13,310 nucleotides of DNA from Pseudonocardiales bacterium (lineage in GTDB: Bacteria > Actinomycetota > Actinomycetes > Mycobacteriales > Jatrophihabitantaceae), in assembly GCA_030840415.1 (NCBI GenBank), contig JAVEEO010000266.1:1-13310 (forward strand), read 5' to 3'. Made by a program: the position numbers and the translations under genes. Position 1 is the first letter of the stretch; every line of letters starts with the position of its first letter. This document shows positions 1 through 7,026 of this stretch, piece after piece. The notes beneath the pieces are model-generated. The model was not told the DNA's origin. It ran no database searches and saw nothing but the letters and a program-made list of their open reading frames with translations.

Positions 1-1
1 G

Positions 2-424
2 ACCATCTACATCATGGCGTTCGACGACACCCCGGGGTCGGGCAACGGCGGCACCTTGCAGATCTCGGTCGACAACGCGCCCCCGCCGCCGGACCTGTCA
101 GTGACCGTCGACCCCGTCGGGAGCTTCAACTCCCACACCGGTGTCGCCACCATCCGCGGGAGCGTGACCTGCACCGGCGGTGATTTCGTCGACTTGGAGA
201 CCGACCTGCGCCAGAAGGTCGGTCGGGTCGCGATCACCGGCTTCGGGTTCGCGGAATTGCCCTGTGACGGAACCTCTCGCTGGTCCATCGACATCCTCGG
301 CGATAACGGCCGCTTCGGTGGCGGCAAGGTCGCCACTGTCGAGTTCAGCTTCGCGTGCGGAGCCGTCTTCTGCAGTCAAGGCTTCAGCACGCAGACGGTG
401 ACCCTCAAGAGCGCGAAGAAGTAG
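2..424 (+). CDS. C-terminal part of a secreted/surface protein, DUF6299-like (5' truncated)
   Basis: The frame is open from the first complete codon at the window edge to TAG at 422-424, so the true start lies outside. About 30 residues of a domain ending in a beta-strand-like segment (GGTLQISVDN) and a Pro-rich linker (APPPPD) are visible. They are followed by a roughly 110-residue beta-rich domain starting VTVDPVGSFNSHTG. That domain has four cysteines (CTGG, LPCDG, FACG, FCSQG), suggesting two disulfides and therefore export. The pattern resembles the actinobacterial DUF6299 family of secreted proteins, recalled from family knowledge rather than a search. The tail ends LKSAKK with no sorting motif or membrane anchor. 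A strong hairpin follows 35 bases after the stop. An internal ATG at 14 has no convincing ribosome site and is probably not the start. Function unknown. Confidence 0.7.
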   Translation, partial: TIYIMAFDDTPGSGNGGTLQISVDNAPPPPDLSVTVDPVGSFNSHTGVATIRGSVTCTGGDFVDLETDLRQKVGRVAITGFGFAELPCDGTSRWSIDILGDNGRFGGGKVATVEFSFACGAVFCSQGFSTQTVTLKSAKK

Positions 425-459
425 CCGGGCGCAGCACCGGGCCGGCGGCTCACGGGCCT

Positions 460-490
460 CGGCAGGGACGGCGCCTTGCCGTCCCTGCCG
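460..490 (+). terminator. Strong hairpin after the DUF6299-like gene
   Basis: A perfect 13-bp inverted repeat (arms 460-472 and 478-490, loop GCCTT) lies 35 bases after the stop codon. No T-run follows. In actinomycetes such U-less GC-rich hairpins commonly act as terminators. It separates the upstream gene from the oppositely oriented tRNA and could stop transcription from either side. Confidence 0.7.
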
Positions 491-589
491 GGAGTTCCAC
501 CGGGTCGCTCGACACGCTCGGGTTCGCTCACCTAGCCAGCGGAGCCGACTCGGAGCGAGTGTGAGAGAAGACGTTTAGCTCTCGATCTG

Positions 590-662
590 TGCCCTCGGCA
601 GGGTTCGAACCTGCGACCTACCGCTTAGAAGGCGGGAGCTCTATCCGCTGAGCTACGAGGGC
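590..662 (-). tRNA. tRNA-Arg (anticodon UCU)
   Basis: Read on the minus strand this is a full cloverleaf. The 7-bp acceptor stem is GCCCTCG/CGAGGGC, the D stem GCTC/GAGC, and the T arm GCAGG-TTCGAAC-CCTGC. The anticodon loop CTTCTAA gives anticodon TCT (plus-strand positions 627-629), which reads the AGA arginine codon, rare in GC-rich genomes. The anticodon stem has a C-U mismatch at 27/43. The discriminator base is A, and no CCA is encoded (CAG follows), as is usual for actinomycetes. A weak promoter candidate lies just upstream on the minus strand: TAGCAT at 671-676 and TTGGCC at 692-697, with a short 15-nt spacing. Confidence 0.97.
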
Positions 663-753
663 CTGGGGTCATGCTAGCGACCCCCGTCCGGGGCCAAGCC
701 GGCCTAATCCGGATCGGGACGGGCTTGCCGCGCCGGGGCCAGGGCACCGAGTT

Positions 754-800
754 CCTGCCAGCCTTGGCAGAATTACCGCCGACCGCTGGAATCCTGCCAG
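754..800. promoter_or_regulatory. Palindrome and direct repeat upstream of the GlxA-type regulator
   Basis: CTGCCA-GCCT-TGGCAG (755-770) is a perfect 6-bp inverted repeat ending 51 bases before the regulator's start codon. The octamer CCTGCCAG occurs inside it (754-761) and again at 793-800. AraC-type activators often bind paired repeats near their own or a target promoter, so this could be an autoregulatory site. No good -10/-35 pair is evident here. The function is inferred only from symmetry and position. Confidence 0.35.
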
Positions 801-821
801 GACAGGACGCAGAATCGGCTC

Positions 822-1781
822 ATGACCCTGCGCAAGATCGTCGTGCTGATCTACCCCGGCATGCGCCCGTTCGAGTTCGGGATCGCCTGCGAAGCGTTCG
901 GGATCGACCGCTCGGACGACGGGCTGCCGAGCTATCACTTCGTGGTGGCCTCCGAGACCGCCGAACCGGTGCCCACCTCCAACGGCTTCACGATCACAGC
1001 CAGCCGCCGCTTCGACGAGGCGCTGGACGCCGACCTGGTGATCGTCTCGGCCGGGCCCGAGGACGGGCTGCCGGCCGCGCTGCCGGCCACCCTGGCCGCC
1101 GCGCACGCCGGCGGCGCTGCCGTGATGGGACTGTGCACGGGCGCCTACGCCCTCGGTGCGGCCGGCCTGCTGGACGGCCGCCGCTGCACCACCCACTGGC
1201 GGCACGCCGACGCGCTGGCCGCCCGGTTCCCGGCCGCACAGGTCGACCCGAACGTCCTCTACGTGTGCGAGGACCGGGTCTACACCTCCGCCGGCACCGC
1301 GGCGGGCCTGGATCTCTGCCTGCACGTGATGCGCACCGAGCACGGTGCCCGGGTCGCCAACGCGGTGGCCCGGCGGATGGTGATGCCGGCGCACCGGGCC
1401 GGTGGCCAGGCGCAGTACATCGAGGCGCCGGTGCCGCCGACCGGCTCGGACGGGCTGGCGGAGTTGATGGACGCGCTGCTGGCCGAACTGCCGGCCGAGC
1501 ACACCGTCAACTCGATGGCGGCCCGGGTGAACATGAGTCCGCGGACCTTCGCCCGCCGGTTCGCCGAGGCCACCGGCACCACCCCGCACGCCTGGCTGCT
1601 GCGCCAGCGGGTGCTGTTCGCCCGCCGCCAGCTCGAGGCCGGCCGGGAGCCGATCGAGCTGATCGCCCGGCGGTCGGGCTTCGGGACCGCGGCGTTGCTG
1701 CGCCACCACTTCCAGCGGCACACCGGGGTTGCCCCGACGGCGTACCGGCGGGCGTTCTCCACCACCGGCTCGCCGGTCTGA
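822..1781 (+). CDS. GlxA-family transcriptional regulator (DJ-1/PfpI domain plus AraC helix-turn-helix)
   Basis: This 319-residue protein is a normal-length member of the GlxA/FtrA group. Residues 4-170 form a DJ-1/PfpI (class I glutamine amidotransferase-like) fold. The nucleophile elbow is GLCTGAYALG with Cys105, and His125 lies in TTHW, so the Cys-His pair seen in many family members is kept. Residues 225-312 form the AraC/XylS DNA-binding domain. Its second helix-turn-helix carries the typical signature GFGTAALLRHHFQRH followed by TGVAPTAYRR. The start is ATG at 822, with only a weak AGGAC-type ribosome site upstream. It is cytoplasmic. The ligand sensed by the N-terminal domain is unknown in most of the family. 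It is transcribed alone, in the same direction as the lanthipeptide genes and ending 227 bases before them. A regulatory link to them is possible, but nothing in the sequence proves it. Confidence 0.93.
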   Translation: MTLRKIVVLIYPGMRPFEFGIACEAFGIDRSDDGLPSYHFVVASETAEPVPTSNGFTITASRRFDEALDADLVIVSAGPEDGLPAALPATLAAAHAGGAAVMGLCTGAYALGAAGLLDGRRCTTHWRHADALAARFPAAQVDPNVLYVCEDRVYTSAGTAAGLDLCLHVMRTEHGARVANAVARRMVMPAHRAGGQAQYIEAPVPPTGSDGLAELMDALLAELPAEHTVNSMAARVNMSPRTFARRFAEATGTTPHAWLLRQRVLFARRQLEAGREPIELIARRSGFGTAALLRHHFQRHTGVAPTAYRRAFSTTGSPV

Positions 1782-1830
1782 TTGCTGCTGCCGCGGCCTC
1801 TGGCCAGATCATCGCAGCCGGCGACGGGCT

Positions 1831-1860
1831 GGCGGTGATGAGTTGCCACCGCTACCTTTT
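1831..1860 (+). terminator. Possible intrinsic terminator after the GlxA-type gene
   Basis: GCGGTG (1832-1837) pairs with CACCGC (1847-1852) around a 9-nt loop, extendable by one G-U pair. Four bases later comes TTTT at 1857-1860, an unusual T-run for this GC-rich DNA. The short stem makes it a modest candidate. It lies between the regulator stop and the AT-richer region in front of the lanthipeptide synthetase. Confidence 0.4.
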
Positions 1861-2008
1861 GTCCCCTTGACGAAGTAGATAGCTAAAGAGGAATCTTATG
1901 GGGCTTTCTCCAACTGTGCGTTGCTTCTACTAACTCACGGGCGCATGCGTAACCGGCCTCCAGATCTCGCCGGAAGTGCACCTGCCGACCACGGCCGAGG
2001 AGTGGGTA
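1861..2008 (+). promoter_or_regulatory. Leader region of the lanthipeptide operon
   Basis: This stretch is clearly less GC-rich than its surroundings and precedes the synthetase. It contains TTGACG at 1867-1872, which looks like a -35 box but has no good -10 at normal spacing. TAGATA (1876-1881) and TAGCTA (1880-1885) look like -10 boxes but lack a convincing -35. It also contains a tiny open frame with its own ribosome site at 1898-1933. A promoter here is likely because of the base composition and the terminator-like element just upstream. The exact boxes cannot be assigned by eye. Confidence 0.4.
1898..1933 (+). CDS. Possible 11-residue leader peptide upstream of the LanKC gene
   Basis: ATG at 1898 is preceded by AGAGGA at a suitable 5-nt spacing and reads MGLSPTVRCFY before TAA. 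It does not resemble a lanthipeptide precursor: it has no LxLQ-type motif and a single Cys. It ends 75 bases before the synthetase start. It could be a translated leader (attenuation or coupling) or a chance start in AT-richer DNA. The ribosome site is the only positive evidence. Confidence 0.25.
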   Translation: MGLSPTVRCFY

Positions 2009-4669
2009 GTGCCGATAGATATGGCGTTCCTGGTCACGGATCGGGATTACTACCAACCCTGGGACACCGCCGATCCCGGTCCGCGGTACCACCCCGGTCC
2101 ACTGCGGGCCGGGTGGCAGTCCCATGATGTCGGGCCCTGGACCCATTGGGGTCCATCGGGTCTGGTTCTGCCGGACCAGGGCTGGAAGGTCCACGTGTCC
2201 AGTTCGCTGGTCAACGCGCAACCCGTGCTGACCGTGGTCGCGACGGCCTGCGCCGATTTGGGTGTTGCGTTCAAGCACCTGGCCGGTCGGCGGATGTTCG
2301 TGCTGATGCACGACAAGCACGCGGCCCGGGTGCAAGCCGGCAAGTTCTGCGCGCTGTATCCACCGACGCAGCAGTGTGCGCTGGAGTTGATGCAGCGGCT
2401 GTCGCGCGAACTCTCCGGGGTCAGCGGCCCCTTCGTGCTGACCGACCGCCGGTTCGGTACCAGCGAGTGCGTGTCCTACCGGTACGGAGGGTTCCGCAGC
2501 CGCGCCCGGGTGAACAGCGACGGCATGCAGGTGCATTTCCTGGTCGGGCCGGACGGAACGGAGATCGAGGACGAGCGGCGGCCGGAGTTCCACCTGCCGG
2601 CTGGGTTGTCCGACCCGTTCCGGGAACAGCAGCAGGCGGCATCCTCGTCCGGTCCGGTGACGCTGCACGGCTACCGGTTTGAGTCAGCCATCCAGCACAG
2701 CAATGCCGGCGGCGCCTACCGGTTCCGCTCCGAGCGAGGGGAACGGGTATTCGTCAAGGAGGCCCGGGCCCACAACGGCTACACCAGTGACGGTGTGGAT
2801 GCGAAGTCCCGGCTGGCGGCTGAATTCCTGACGTTGCAGGCGATCCACGGCCGCGAGCCCGGCCTGTGCCCACGGCCGGTGGAGCTCTTCCACGAGTGGG
2901 AACACAGCTACCTGGTCACCGAGCTGGTGTCCGGCGTCTCGTTGTACCAGTGGATGATCGCCAACAACGCCGCGCTGGAGACCAAGACGGCCGGAGCGGC
3001 GCTCACCGAGTACTACCGGCGCGGCTTGAACGTGCTCGACCAACTCGACAAGCAGCTACGCCGGCTGCACGAGCTCGGCTTCGTCTTCATCGACGTGAGC
3101 CCGAACAATGTGCTGGTCGATGACGACGACCGGGTTCGGTTGATCGATTTCGAAGGTGTCCAACCCATCGCCGAGGTGCGCCGGATCCTGGGAACGCCCG
3201 GCTACCAGCATCCGGAGCCGCGGACGCTAGCGGAGCGGGATCCACGCGAGCTCGATCGGTACGGACTGGCCGCGCTGGCGCTGCTGATGCTCTTTCCACT
3301 GCACGACTCGGCCGAACGACACCCGGCGGTGCTGGACCACCTGCACGCTGACCTGCTCGAGATCGCGCCCATTCCGCCCCGGCTGTGGCAGTGGGCGACG
3401 ACGTACTACCGTTCGAGCGAGGAATCGGTGCTGCCCACGCCTGATGTCATCCGGCAGGACACCACGGGTGCCCTGCGCTGGTTGGCCGACCGCACCGCGG
3501 ATTGGCTGGAAGCGGTTGCACAACCGGACCATCCAGGTACGGTGTATCCGACCAGCCCGATGGGCTATGAGACCAATACCCGGGCCTTGGCCGCCGGCAC
3601 CGCTGGTGTGCTGTACGCGCTGAACTCCGCGGGCCGGCAGTGCGATCCGGCTGTGATCGCCAGATTGCGCAACGATTCACTGGCAGCCCTCAGCACGACC
3701 GGTCCAGGATTGCTGGTGGGCAACACCGGAATTGCCTGGGTACTGGCCGAACTGGGGGAGCCGGAAGCGGCCGAAACCCTGTTCGCCGCCGCGGCGGCTC
3801 ACCCGCTGAACGACACCTCCGCCACCTTCAGTGGCGGGGCAGCCGGTACCGCCTATGGCCTGTTGGCACACTACCGCCGTACCGGTGACCAGCGCTGGCT
3901 GGATTGTGCTCAGCGGTTGCTCGAACGCATTCCCGAGGGGGAGGCGCTCGACTCCCAACTGAACCCGACCAGGCGCTCGGGACTGGTAGGCGGCCGGAGC
4001 GGTGTGGCACTTGCGCTGCACCAGTTGTACCGCGTCACCGGTGATCCAGCCGTATTCGACAGGGGATTCCGGCTGCTGGCCGATGAACTCCGCTACGCCG
4101 AAGCGATACCGGTAGACGCTCTCGCGTTCCGGGCAGCCGACAACGACCGCAGGCTCTGGCCGTACCTGTTCGCTGGCAGCGCCGGATACGCCGAGGTGCT
4201 GTCGCGGTATCTGGCCGATCGCCCGGACGCGCGGTTCGAGGCCGATACCGAGCTGAGCGCGGCCGATGCTCTGGAGCGATGCCTGCGGGCCTGCGCGGCC
4301 CGCTTCGCCGCGCTCCCCGGCCTGTTCCCGGGGCTGGCCGGCCTGGCGGTGTGCTCTGCCGCGGCGGGGCGGCGGCTGAACCGGCCCGAGCTCGTCGATT
4401 CCGCGATGGCCAGCGCTCGTGGCCTGTTCCGCTACGCGGTTCCCCGGCCGGGCGGAGTTGGCTGGCTGGGGGAGCCGGGTCAGCGACTGTCCGGTGATCT
4501 CTGGTCCGGCGCCGCCGGGATTCTGATCGCGCTGGGCCGGATCACGGAGCCGGAGTCGAGCTCCTTCGACGTGCGCATCGCACGAATGGCCGCGCCGGAG
4601 GACCTTGTTCGCCCGCTACCGGATGAGAGGAGGGACCACCATGGAGGACATTTTGCGCTTGCAGACTGA
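2009..4669 (+). CDS. lanKC: Class III lanthipeptide synthetase LanKC (lyase-kinase-cyclase)
   Basis: An 886-residue RamC/LabKC-type enzyme. It phosphorylates Ser/Thr of a precursor peptide, eliminates phosphate to dehydroamino acids, and cyclises with Cys to give lanthionine or labionin. Residues 1 to about 215 form the lyase region. The kinase spans about 220-500. It has a Gly-rich loop (SNAGGAYRFR), Lys250 in VFVKEAR, Glu272, a catalytic loop FIDVSPNNVLV (Asp362, Asn367) and LIDFEG (Asp380) as the DFG equivalent. The cyclase (about 515-845) has LanC-like Gly repeats (GLVGGRSGVAL, LFPGLAGL, LWSGAAGI). It lacks the Cys and Cys-His zinc ligands, which separates class III from class IV. GTG at 2009 is chosen because GAGGAG sits 6 nt upstream. 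GTG 1976 (897 residues, no ribosome site) and ATG 2021 are alternatives. Its 3' end overlaps the precursor gene. Confidence 0.95.
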   Translation: MPIDMAFLVTDRDYYQPWDTADPGPRYHPGPLRAGWQSHDVGPWTHWGPSGLVLPDQGWKVHVSSSLVNAQPVLTVVATACADLGVAFKHLAGRRMFVLMHDKHAARVQAGKFCALYPPTQQCALELMQRLSRELSGVSGPFVLTDRRFGTSECVSYRYGGFRSRARVNSDGMQVHFLVGPDGTEIEDERRPEFHLPAGLSDPFREQQQAASSSGPVTLHGYRFESAIQHSNAGGAYRFRSERGERVFVKEARAHNGYTSDGVDAKSRLAAEFLTLQAIHGREPGLCPRPVELFHEWEHSYLVTELVSGVSLYQWMIANNAALETKTAGAALTEYYRRGLNVLDQLDKQLRRLHELGFVFIDVSPNNVLVDDDDRVRLIDFEGVQPIAEVRRILGTPGYQHPEPRTLAERDPRELDRYGLAALALLMLFPLHDSAERHPAVLDHLHADLLEIAPIPPRLWQWATTYYRSSEESVLPTPDVIRQDTTGALRWLADRTADWLEAVAQPDHPGTVYPTSPMGYETNTRALAAGTAGVLYALNSAGRQCDPAVIARLRNDSLAALSTTGPGLLVGNTGIAWVLAELGEPEAAETLFAAAAAHPLNDTSATFSGGAAGTAYGLLAHYRRTGDQRWLDCAQRLLERIPEGEALDSQLNPTRRSGLVGGRSGVALALHQLYRVTGDPAVFDRGFRLLADELRYAEAIPVDALAFRAADNDRRLWPYLFAGSAGYAEVLSRYLADRPDARFEADTELSAADALERCLRACAARFAALPGLFPGLAGLAVCSAAAGRRLNRPELVDSAMASARGLFRYAVPRPGGVGWLGEPGQRLSGDLWSGAAGILIALGRITEPESSSFDVRIARMAAPEDLVRPLPDERRDHHGGHFALAD

Positions 4670-4739
4670 GGAGGCGGAGTACGACCCGTTTGCCTGCGGC
4701 CGGATCACGCTCAGCAGCAGCGGCAGCGTCTGCCAGTGA
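4641..4739 (+). CDS. lanA: Class III lanthipeptide precursor peptide
   Basis: A 32-residue peptide beginning MEDILRLQ. ILRLQ (residues 4-8) fits the conserved class III leader motif, as in ILELQ of labyrinthopeptin and LFDLQ of SapB, which binds the synthetase. The leader is acidic (Glu2, Asp3, Glu10, Glu11, Glu13, Asp15). The C-terminal half carries Cys19, Thr23, Ser25, Ser26, Ser27, Ser29 and Cys31, ending GSVCQ. AGGAGG (4628-4633) stands 7 nt before the ATG, the best ribosome site in the window. The gene starts 29 nt inside the 3' end of lanKC in another frame, implying one transcript and coupled translation. An in-frame ATG at 4623 would add six residues but has no spaced ribosome site. 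LanKC is the evident modifying enzyme. The leader/core boundary and ring pattern are not determined. A strong hairpin follows at once. Confidence 0.9.
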   Translation: MEDILRLQTEEAEYDPFACGRITLSSSGSVCQ

Positions 4740-4748
4740 CGTTCAACA

Positions 4749-4781
4749 CCTGCCGGGCTCGGCCTCACCGAGCCCGGCAGG
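4749..4781. terminator. Bidirectional terminator between the lanthipeptide locus and the beta-glucosidase operon
   Basis: A perfect 14-bp inverted repeat (arms 4749-4762 and 4768-4781, loop CCTCA) starts 10 bases after the precursor stop. It ends 1 base before the stop codon of the convergent GH1 gene. There is no T-run on either side, as is usual for actinomycete hairpins. It can serve both converging transcripts and marks the right border of the lanthipeptide transcript. Confidence 0.85.
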
Positions 4782-4782
4782 C

Positions 4783-6135
4783 TCAGGCCTGGGGCCTGCC
4801 GGCGTGCTCGCGGATCAGCCGCGCATAGATCTCGCCGCTGAGCTTGAGCGTCCTGCGCTGGCTCTCGAAATCCACGTGGGCCAGGCCGAAGCGCGGCCAG
4901 TAGCCGTAGGACCACTCGAAGTTGTCCAGCAGCGACCAGGCGAAGTAGCCCTTCACGGGCGCTCCCTGGGCCGCCGCGCTGGACATCGCCTCAACGTGCT
5001 CGAGCAGGTAGTCGGCTCGGTCGGAGTCCTCGACGTAGCCGTTGGCATCCGGCTCGTCCAGGAACGCCGCACCGTTCTCGGTTACATAGATGGCCGGTGC
5101 GCCGTAGTCCTTGGTCAGGCGCAGCAGCAGTTCCTCCAGGCCCGGAGCGTGCACCTCCCAGCCCAGCGCGGTCGTTTTGGCGCCGGCCACCGGCACCTCG
5201 CGATAGCCCAGGGTGGCCACGCTCGGATCGTGGCGAACCCGCATCCGCATGTAGTAATTGAGCCCCAGGAAGTCCAGCGGCGCGGCGATGGTGTCCAGGT
5301 CGCCGGCAACCTGCGGCAGCGGCACGCCGTAGAGCGCGACCATGTCCTCGGGAAAGCCGCGGTCCGAGATCGGGTCGAGCCACCAGCGGTTGGTATGGCC
5401 GTCCGCGCGCCGCGCCGCGAGCCGGTCCGCCTCGCTGGTCGAAGCCGGCTCGCACGGGCTCAGGTTGTTGACGATGCCGATCGACGGCGTACCGGTCGCC
5501 GCCGCCCGGACCGCCTCGACTCCCAGACCGTGCGCCAGCAGCAGGTGGTAGGAGGCGTACACGGCGCTGCGCAGATCGCGGGTGCCAGGGGCCATCCGGC
5601 CTTCCAGGTGCCCGATCCAGGCCGAGCACAGCGGCTCGTTCAGGGTCACCCAGTCGCTGACCCGGTCGCCGAGCCGCTGCGCGACGAGGCCGGCGTAGTC
5701 GGCGAACCGGTAGGCGGTGTCTCGGGCGGTCCAGCCGCCCTCGTGCTGTAGTGCGGAGGGCAGATCCCAGTGGTAGAGCGTGGCAAACGGCCGGATGCCC
5801 GCGGCCAGCAGATCGTCGACGAGCCGGTCGTAGTAGGCCAGCCCGGGTTCGTTGACCGGCCCCCGCCCGGTCGGCTGCACCCGCGGCCAGGCGATCGAGA
5901 ACCGGTAGGAATTCACCCCGACCTGGTTCAGCAACGCCAGGTCCTCGGGCCAGCGGCGGTAGGAATCACAGGCGACGGCACCGGTATCGCCACCGTCGAT
6001 GGTGCCGGGGGTTCGGCAGAAGTCGTCCCAGATGGAGGGTTGGCGGCCGTCGGCGTCGAGCGCGCCCTCGATCTGGAACGCCGAGGTGGCCACCCCCCAG
6101 GCGAAGTCGGTGCCGAGCGCGCTGTAGTCGTCCAT
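4783..6135 (-). CDS. GH1 beta-glucosidase
   Basis: A 450-residue cytoplasmic glycoside hydrolase family 1 enzyme, of usual length and with no signal peptide. Clan-A retaining residues are all visible: the acid/base Glu167 in TLNEP and the nucleophile Glu353 in YVTENG. Sugar-binding residues include Gln21 (FQIEG), His122 and Trp123 (YHWDLP), Trp400 (YFAW), and Glu407 and Trp408 in LLDNFEW. It should release glucose from cellobiose or other short beta-glucosides brought in by the transporter encoded just upstream. ATG at 6135 is chosen because GGAGAA lies 7 nt before it. An in-frame ATG at 6183 would add 16 residues of atypical basic sequence. It is last in its operon, 51 nt after the second permease, matching the place of bglC after cebEFG in Streptomyces. 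The exact substrate is not readable from the sequence. Confidence 0.96.
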   Translation of the reverse strand: MDDYSALGTDFAWGVATSAFQIEGALDADGRQPSIWDDFCRTPGTIDGGDTGAVACDSYRRWPEDLALLNQVGVNSYRFSIAWPRVQPTGRGPVNEPGLAYYDRLVDDLLAAGIRPFATLYHWDLPSALQHEGGWTARDTAYRFADYAGLVAQRLGDRVSDWVTLNEPLCSAWIGHLEGRMAPGTRDLRSAVYASYHLLLAHGLGVEAVRAAATGTPSIGIVNNLSPCEPASTSEADRLAARRADGHTNRWWLDPISDRGFPEDMVALYGVPLPQVAGDLDTIAAPLDFLGLNYYMRMRVRHDPSVATLGYREVPVAGAKTTALGWEVHAPGLEELLLRLTKDYGAPAIYVTENGAAFLDEPDANGYVEDSDRADYLLEHVEAMSSAAAQGAPVKGYFAWSLLDNFEWSYGYWPRFGLAHVDFESQRRTLKLSGEIYARLIREHAGRPQA

Positions 6136-6186
6136 CGGTGGTTCTCCGGATCGGTCTCGGGTACGGGAGCGGCCTGCGCCCATCGG

Positions 6187-7026
6187 CTACTTCACCGCAC
6201 CGGCGGTCATGCCGGCGACCAGGAATCGCTGCAGCAGCAAGAAGCCGATGACCACCGGAAGGCTGACGGTCAGGGAGGCCGCCATGATCTGGTTCCAATA
6301 GATGTTGTTCTGGGTGGCATAGCCTTGCAATCCCACCGCCAATGTCCGGGTCGAGTCGTCGGTCATCACCGAAGCGAACAGCACCTCACCCCAGGCCGTC
6401 ATGAACGCATAGATGGCGACCGCCACGATGCCCGGTAGCGCCGCGGGCACCACCACCCGGAACAGCGCGCCGAGCGGGCCGTTGCCGTCGACCTTGGCCG
6501 CCTCGTCCAGCTCGCGCGGGATGGAGTCCAGGTAGCCGACCAGCATCCAGATCGAGAACGGCAGGGTGAAGGTCAGGTAGGTGATGATCAGGCCCAGCCT
6601 GCTGCCGTACAACGGCAGGCCGGTCGCTTCCCCGAGGTTTACGAAGATCACGAACAGTGGCAGCAGGAACAGGATCCCGGGAAACATCTGGGTGGACAGC
6701 ACCACAACCGAGAACGCCTGACGGCCGCGGAAGCGGTACCGGCTCACGGCGTAGCCGGCCAGCAGCGCGATGGCCACCGAGGCCAGCGACGCGATCGAGG
6801 AGACCACGACGCTATTGAGGAAGTAGCGCGCCAGCGGGATGGTGTGCCACATGTCGACGAACGGCTGCAGCGTCAGCCGGGTCGGAAACCAGGCGAAGTT
6901 CCCCTGCACGTCGGCCAGGGGTTTCAACGCCGAAGTCACCATCACATAGATCGGCAGCAGCGTGAACCCGCTCAGCACGCTCAGGCCCACCCGGCGGGTC
7001 CACCGGAACCAGGTCGGCTCACGCAT
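6187..7026 (-). CDS. Carbohydrate ABC transporter permease (MalG/CebG type)
   Basis: A 279-residue inner-membrane permease of the CUT1 sugar-importer group. About six hydrophobic segments are visible, near residues 13-33, 68-93, 105-130, 143-165, 195-217 and 245-270. The EAA loop that contacts the ATPase runs from Glu172 (ELDEAAKVDGNG, then LFRVVVPAALPG). It follows the MalG pattern: short cytoplasmic N-terminus and C-terminus ending soon after the last helix. ATG at 7026 overlaps the 3' end of the preceding permease gene by 8 nt, with GAGGAC as ribosome site 7 nt before, so translation is probably coupled. It pairs with that permease to form the channel. No ATPase gene is present here. CebEFG-type systems borrow the shared ATPase MsiK, and the same is inferred here. 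Confidence 0.95.
   Translation of the reverse strand: MREPTWFRWTRRVGLSVLSGFTLLPIYVMVTSALKPLADVQGNFAWFPTRLTLQPFVDMWHTIPLARYFLNSVVVSSIASLASVAIALLAGYAVSRYRFRGRQAFSVVVLSTQMFPGILFLLPLFVIFVNLGEATGLPLYGSRLGLIITYLTFTLPFSIWMLVGYLDSIPRELDEAAKVDGNGPLGALFRVVVPAALPGIVAVAIYAFMTAWGEVLFASVMTDDSTRTLAVGLQGYATQNNIYWNQIMAASLTVSLPVVIGFLLLQRFLVAGMTAGAVK

Noticed and set aside
590..822. tRNA-associated integration site (att) for a mobile element
   Set aside because: The tRNA-Arg 3' end is intact, and I see no second copy of it, integrase gene or other mobile signature in the window.
669..1870. Long frames on both strands (669-1721 minus, 671-1870 plus) across the GlxA-type gene
   Set aside because: They are shadows of the regulator. 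The 822-1781 frame alone gives DJ-1/PfpI and AraC signatures.
2009..4669. Class IV synthetase (LanL) or eukaryote-like Ser/Thr kinase
   Set aside because: The cyclase lacks the Cys and Cys-His zinc ligands required of LanL. The lyase and cyclase regions flanking the kinase exclude a simple protein kinase.
4690..5751. 353-codon plus-strand frame opposite the beta-glucosidase
   Set aside because: It runs antisense to a GH1 enzyme with all catalytic motifs present and has no domain of its own. It would also read through the 14-bp terminator hairpin.
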